A stretch of 10,199 nt of DNA from Natrialbaceae archaeon B1-Br10_E2g27 (GTDB lineage Archaea > Halobacteriota > Halobacteria > Halobacteriales > Natrialbaceae): contig LKMM01000064.1 of NCBI GenBank assembly GCA_001563885.1, forward strand, positions 1-10,199, given 5' to 3'. Made by a program: the position numbers and the translations under genes. Positions 7,427 through 10,199 of this stretch are shown here, in pieces. How positions within the stretch are numbered: the stretch's first letter is position 1; each line of letters opens with the position of its first letter. Under the pieces are notes generated by a model. The model ran no database searches. It was given only the letters and a program-made list of their open reading frames with translations, and had not been told where the DNA came from.

Positions 7427-7617
7427 TTTGTTTTACCCCTACTCATACCGCCGGACGTCCGTGATGAATCGCCGCCCCGGTCCCGAGAACTCCCGCACAG
7501 TTCCGTCCGATAGTACCAACAACCCATAGACAGCGTAGCTTTTCAGGGTCATTTGAGCCCTCTGTCACGTTATGTTTAACTATATCTCCTATGTTAAATC
7601 ATTCCTAGACAAATAGG

Positions 7618-7625
7618 TTATATAA
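7618..7625 (+). promoter_or_regulatory. TATA box of the small-ORF / Asp-rich protein transcript
   Basis: TTATATAA is the clearest TATA box of the window. Its centre is about 29 bp upstream of the ATG at 7651, so the predicted transcript start falls at or within a few bases of that ATG, the usual layout of leaderless haloarchaeal genes. Confidence 0.65.
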
Positions 7626-7650
7626 TATGACGTAGATGTGACGGACTGCG

Positions 7651-7806
7651 ATGAGTAGATCAATACAGACAGGTGGTAGGTGTGACAGCAGTGGTTGCTG
7701 TCGAGAAGCTACTGAACCTCGATTCGACAGTGGTAGACAGTCCGTACGAACAGCAGAAGTAACGCGCTCGAGTACACGTTTCGTCACTGCAGAGGTGCGA
7801 CGATGA
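7651..7806 (+). CDS. Small basic 51-residue protein, translationally coupled to the next gene; unknown family
   Basis: I do not recognise this protein. It begins MSRSIQTGGRCDSSGCC and holds three cysteines close together (RCDSSGCC, about 10-17), ten arginines and six acidic residues, so it is basic, unlike most haloarchaeal proteins. The case for a gene is positional: a strong TATA box fits a leaderless start at this ATG; the stop overlaps the next start as ATGA (7803-7806); and the next gene has its own Shine-Dalgarno inside the end of this ORF. Against it: Arg/Ser-rich composition is also what out-of-frame haloarchaeal DNA gives. It could be a real small Cys-containing protein, a coupling leader peptide, or only a 150-base untranslated leader. 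Confidence 0.45.
   Translation: MSRSIQTGGRCDSSGCCREATEPRFDSGRQSVRTAEVTRSSTRFVTAEVRR
7792..7797 (+). promoter_or_regulatory. Shine-Dalgarno site of the Asp-rich protein gene
   Basis: GAGGTG matches the haloarchaeal anti-SD complement (GGAGGTGA) and leaves 7 bases between GAGG and the ATG at 7803. It decides the start of that gene. It also shows that its ATG lies inside a transcript, consistent with a first cistron at 7651. Confidence 0.7.
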
Positions 7807-9269
7807 ACGCGATCAGGCTCTTCCTCGCGGTCACGCTGGTCGCGTCTCTCGTGTTTTTGGTGGCCGCCACACCCGCAGTTGCCCACGGCTCGGATGCCGA
7901 CGTGTGCTCCGACGAGGAGGCGGCCGCTACCCTCGAGGAGTGTAAGGAAGCTGGTGACAGTTCAATCGATGTCCACGTCGCTACGAAGGATGACGTCTAC
8001 AGCGTAGCCGAGTCCCTAGAGGACGACGTCAGGTTGCACCGACTTTACCTGGAAGACCTCGACGTCGTAGTCGTGGTTGACGACGTGGTACTCGAGCGGT
8101 TCGACACGGAGGTTGGTGAGTCCGTATCGACGGCTGATTTCGAGAGTGTCTTCGAAACCGAACTGCGCGGTATCGATTTGGCCCTCAACGACTTCGATGA
8201 TCCGATCCTGGTCGCGACTGACGTGACTACTGGAAACATAGACGAGCTTGACGAGGTGGGCGACAATATAGACGACCTTGATGAGGTAGGCGACGATGTG
8301 GACGATCTCGACACCTACGGCGAAGACGTAGAAGACCTTGACGAAGTGGGTGACGACGTGGACGACCTTGATCAGGTAGGTGACGACGTAGACGACCTCG
8401 ACGAAGTAGGTGACGATGTAGACGACCTTGATGAGCCAGGCGACGACGTGGACGATCTCGACACCTACGGCGACGACGTAGATGATCTTGACGAGGTGGG
8501 CGACGACGTAGACGACCTTGATGAGGTAGGCGACGACGTAGACGACCTTGATGAGCCAGGCGACGACGTAGACGACCTTGATGAGCCAGGCGACGACGTA
8601 GACGACCTTGATGAGCCAGGCGACGACGTAGACGACCTCGACGAGGTGGACGACGATGCAGGGGTCGGTGACGACGATGACGGAGACGGAGCAGGCGACG
8701 ACGATGCAGGGACTGGTAGTGGCGACGACGCTGGTGACGATGACGCTGGTGACGACGACGCTGGTGACGACGACGCTGGTGACGACGACGCTGGCGACGA
8801 TGACGCCGGTGACGACGACGCCGGTGACGACGACGCTGGTGACGACGACGTAGGCGACGATGATGCTGGTGACGAGAGCGATACCTGTCCTCCGGATGCC
8901 ATCTGCGACGACAGTGGTGACGGCGACAGCGACATCGGCGAGAACGATCCAACCGATGATGACGACGACTGTCCCCCTGAGGCCATCTGCGACGATGAAG
9001 ACGGTAACGACGACGTCGACATCGGCGACCTCCTCGGTGAGGACGACGGCTGTCCCCCAGAGGCCATCTGTGTGGACGACGAAGCAGACATCCGAACCGA
9101 TCCGTACGGCATCCTAGACGAGGACGACGGCTGTCCCCCAGAGGCTATCTGTGTGGACGACGAAGCGGATATCATAGACATTGAAACGTCCTTCGACGAC
9201 TCATTGGTGACCAGTGACCAACTCGAGTCGACCGAGACCACCGTCGAACGCGACCCAGTGATCCCCTAA
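7803..9269 (+). CDS. Secreted, extremely Asp-rich tandem-repeat protein with four CPP(D/E)AIC motifs; unknown family
   Basis: 488 residues. A Sec signal peptide is clear: R5, a hydrophobic run to about residue 22 and an AVA cleavage site near 27. There is no lipobox, so it is not a lipoprotein. Mature residues about 28-142 form an acidic, possibly globular domain with two cysteines (C35, C47) and a run of beta-strand character (VVVVVDDVVLE). Residues 143-282 are 14 decapeptide units of consensus GDDVDDLDEV; residues 311-355 are nine GDDDA pentapeptides. The tail carries four C-P-P-(D/E)-A-I-C motifs (cysteines at 362/368, 390/396, 417/423, 444/450) 27-28 residues apart. No C-terminal membrane helix or PGF-type sorting tail is seen, so it is probably released or bound ionically. 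Regular Asp side chains suggest binding of Ca2+ or Mg2+, and paired cysteines suggest disulphides or metal sites; both are inference. The start is fixed by the GAGGTG site. Confidence 0.85.
   Translation: MNAIRLFLAVTLVASLVFLVAATPAVAHGSDADVCSDEEAAATLEECKEAGDSSIDVHVATKDDVYSVAESLEDDVRLHRLYLEDLDVVVVVDDVVLERFDTEVGESVSTADFESVFETELRGIDLALNDFDDPILVATDVTTGNIDELDEVGDNIDDLDEVGDDVDDLDTYGEDVEDLDEVGDDVDDLDQVGDDVDDLDEVGDDVDDLDEPGDDVDDLDTYGDDVDDLDEVGDDVDDLDEVGDDVDDLDEPGDDVDDLDEPGDDVDDLDEPGDDVDDLDEVDDDAGVGDDDDGDGAGDDDAGTGSGDDAGDDDAGDDDAGDDDAGDDDAGDDDAGDDDAGDDDAGDDDVGDDDAGDESDTCPPDAICDDSGDGDSDIGENDPTDDDDDCPPEAICDDEDGNDDVDIGDLLGEDDGCPPEAICVDDEADIRTDPYGILDEDDGCPPEAICVDDEADIIDIETSFDDSLVTSDQLESTETTVERDPVIP
8229..8648 (+). 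repeat. Array of fourteen 30-bp units coding for decapeptides
   Basis: 420 bp of in-phase 30-bp units. The core GDDVDDLD is nearly constant. The last two residues vary as EV, TY, QV or EP, in order EV EV TY EV QV EV EP TY EV EV EP EP EP EV. The first unit is degenerate (TGNIDELDEV) and looks like the founder that joins the N-terminal domain. Units 8550-8579 and 8580-8609 are identical, and 8610-8639 differs only in its last base, which shows recent expansion. Confidence 0.95.
8733..8867 (+). repeat. Array of nine 15-bp units coding for GDDDA
   Basis: Nine in-phase 15-bp units (one reads GDDDV) follow a less regular Gly/Asp lead at about 8660-8732. Synonymous changes (GCT/GCC, GGT/GGC, GAT/GAC) are scattered among the units. 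This part has almost no hydrophobic residues and is likely a flexible, highly charged stalk. Confidence 0.92.
9039..9173 (+). repeat. 81-bp direct duplication around CPPEAIC motifs
   Basis: Residues 413-430 and 440-457 of the Asp-rich protein are the same 18 residues (acidic lead, GCPPEAIC, VDDEADI). The DNA copies at 9039-9092 and 9120-9173 differ at only a few third positions. Two older, more diverged copies of the core lie upstream (Cys pairs at residues 362/368 and 390/396). Confidence 0.9.
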
Positions 9270-9514
9270 TACTGTCGGTTATCGACGACATCACTGCAGT
9301 CGGTGCTCGACCGTTCGGGCCCGCTGCATCGACGGCCTATTTTGTATCTCGCGTTCGGTATACTCGATTCTGGCCTGGCGTCATCGACTCGCTCGAGTTC
9401 GTTCTCGAGCACTTCTTCGACCGGTTGCCTCGCTTCGACGGATATCTCGAGGGTGACAGATTGCCCGCAGACGTATTGATATTCGGTACACTCTGAGAAG
9501 TCTACGCGAAACGA
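9266..9514 (-). pseudogene. Start-less open frame with coding character, possible gene remnant
   Basis: On the minus strand a frame is open from about 9610 to a TAG at 9266-9268, overlapping the last bases of the convergent Asp-rich gene. It has no ATG and no GTG except far downstream. From about 9514 the translation looks protein-like (SFRVDFSECTEYQYVCGQ, then several Val-Glu and Leu-Glu pairs written GTCGAA and CTCGAG as in real genes here). The part before it coincides with a long inverted repeat and is unlikely to be coding. I do not recognise the sequence. It may be a truncated gene, or chance. Confidence 0.25.
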
Positions 9515-9643
9515 AGGGGGTTGGGTGTCATACGGGTGGCTGTACCGATGTACCGGTCCAACCGCCGGACGTGTCGCGGTTGGACCGGAACTGACGTACA
9601 GCGATCCGTATCAGTCGTGGGAGGGTCCCACAACCGCACTCGA
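9270..9643. other. Convergent intergenic region
   Basis: It holds the start-less frame and the long inverted repeat listed separately. I see no intact gene on either strand. Its position between convergent genes makes it the place where both transcripts should end. Confidence 0.5.
9541..9600. repeat. Long inverted repeat, possible bidirectional terminator or element end
   Basis: Perfect 13-bp arms CCGGTCCAACCGC (9553-9565) and GCGGTTGGACCGG (9576-9588) enclose a 10-base loop. Outside them, after a symmetric 7-base mismatch on each side, TGTAC (9541-9545) pairs with GTACA (9596-9600). A hairpin this strong between two convergent genes could stop or protect transcripts from both sides, though no T-run follows it. 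Confidence 0.75.
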
Positions 9644-9868
9644 TTAGGCTTCCGTGTCCTCGCTTCGTTCCTCGTCGATCCCGCTGAAGACGGACCAGAC
9701 ACCCAGCAAGACGAGAAAGAACACCGCGGCAATCCCAACTCGCAAGAGAAGCTCTTCGGTACCCGTTGCTTCCGCGTGGACGAGGCCGGCCGCCCAGCCG
9801 CCGGCGACGACCGCAAGGCCGGTCGCGACGATGAGCATGATCAGCAGTCGATCTGTGGGGATATCCAT
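9644..9868 (-). CDS. Small two-helix membrane protein, unknown function
   Basis: 74 residues from the ATG at 9866-9868 (MDIPTDRLLI). Two hydrophobic helices at about 8-30 and 41-62 are separated by a short acidic loop (HAEATGTEE); an acidic tail (DEERSEDTEA) follows. A longer frame begins at 9931, but its extra 21 residues have no coding character, while the shorter form has a clean small-membrane-protein layout. No ribosome site is visible. The long inverted repeat lies 44 bp beyond its stop. It resembles the many short, unnamed membrane proteins of haloarchaea; no partner is suggested by its neighbours. Confidence 0.7.
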   Translation of the reverse strand: MDIPTDRLLIMLIVATGLAVVAGGWAAGLVHAEATGTEELLLRVGIAAVFFLVLLGVWSVFSGIDEERSEDTEA

Positions 9869-10199
9869 TGGCGGCTCTGGGCTTCGAGTATGGGTAAGTC
9901 CAGTGCCTGAAAGCGCCACGATAACTGGCATGGGGGGTTAATTCGGTGTGAAACCGCCTATGGCTGGTATGAGATATCAATCTTTGTGATGGCTTTTGGG
10001 CGAAACTGTTGATCGGATGCGGATTCGGCGTCAGGGCTCGAGGGCTTGACACTGAGTTGCGTTCGGAACCGCAGCCAGCACAACTCCATCCTAAAACAGC
10101 CAGTACAAACTGTATCGTGGACACACGGAGAAACCACGCCCTCCCCAGCCGATTGCGATCCTCGCTCCCTCGCGGCGCACGCGCCGCCGTCGGTCGCTG
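9869..10199. other. Gene-free right end of the window
   Basis: I see no credible gene in these 331 bp. The first part must carry the promoter of the small membrane protein, but no clear TATA box stands at the right distance. The last 70 bp, from about 10130, are GC-rich and start with ACCACGCCCTCCCCAGCCGA, a string I associate with dispersed intergenic repeats in related genomes (from memory, unverified). They contain the palindrome GCGGCGC (10172-10178) / GCGCCGC (10181-10187). Confidence 0.4.

Larger units (their letters stand above)
7279..7650. other. Gene-free stretch between tRNA-Pro and the Asp-rich protein operon
   Basis: Apart from the hairpin and the tRNA-end copy described separately, I see no gene. 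From about 7560 to 7630 the sequence becomes markedly AT-rich for this genome, with TATGTTTAACTAT and CTATGTTAAATCAT resembling each other, and it leads into the TATA box at 7618-7625. This has the look of a promoter and upstream control region, or of imported DNA. Confidence 0.5.

Noticed and set aside
6949..7527. 192-residue minus-strand frame crossing the tRNA
   Set aside because: It would read through a well-formed tRNA gene and the end of trmY in antisense.
7605..7886. 93-residue minus-strand frame
   Set aside because: Antisense to the signal peptide of the Asp-rich protein and its promoter; composition is that of a shadow frame.
8229..8648. 30-bp periodic array as a CRISPR
   Set aside because: Units are contiguous without spacers and encode in-frame decapeptides; no cas gene is near.
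8227..9241. Arg/His-rich and Ser-rich minus-strand frames opposite the repeat gene
   Set aside because: They are periodic only because the plus-strand repeats are; no start context or signal supports them.
9528..10124. 198-residue minus-strand frame at the right end
   Set aside because: It overlaps the small membrane protein in another frame on the same strand, is Arg/His/Ser-rich, and runs through the long palindrome.

Overview
The window looks like chromosome of an extremely halophilic archaeon (class Halobacteria; a Natrialbales-type genome is my inference). The signs are high GC with very frequent CTCGAG and GTCGA words, strongly acidic proteins, a Tat-type export motif on two surface proteins, archaeal TATA boxes, an archaeal tRNA gene without encoded CCA, and a TrmY-type tRNA methyltransferase.

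Left part (1-6220): the 3' part of an ATP-grasp ligase gene runs rightward and meets, tail to tail, three leftward genes: a membrane flippase of the polysaccharide/lipid-sugar exporter type, then two tandem paralogues of a Tat-exported right-handed beta-helix protein. The paralogues share nearly identical helix regions and a conserved promoter block, with exactly the same distance to the ATG. They differ by a 287-residue extra segment in the distal copy. The set reads as a cell-surface region, but no glycosyltransferase is visible, so a shared pathway is only inferred.

Middle (6221-7440): a divergent intergenic region separates the flippase from trmY (pseudouridine-54 N1-methyltransferase). 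A tRNA-Pro(CGG) gene follows. Directly after it lie a hairpin and, about 130 bp downstream, an imperfect second copy of the tRNA 3' end, as would be left by an old integration or duplication.

Right part (7441-10199): an AT-rich stretch carries a strong TATA box exactly placed for a leaderless 51-codon ORF. That ORF ends in an ATGA overlap with a gene that has its own Shine-Dalgarno site and encodes a Sec-exported, extremely Asp-rich repeat protein. The protein has 14 decapeptide units, 9 GDDDA pentapeptides and four CPP(D/E)AIC motifs. I recognise no family for it, and it is the most unusual object here. Beyond it are a region with a long inverted repeat and a start-less minus-strand open frame, a small two-helix membrane protein on the minus strand, and about 330 bp without a gene.
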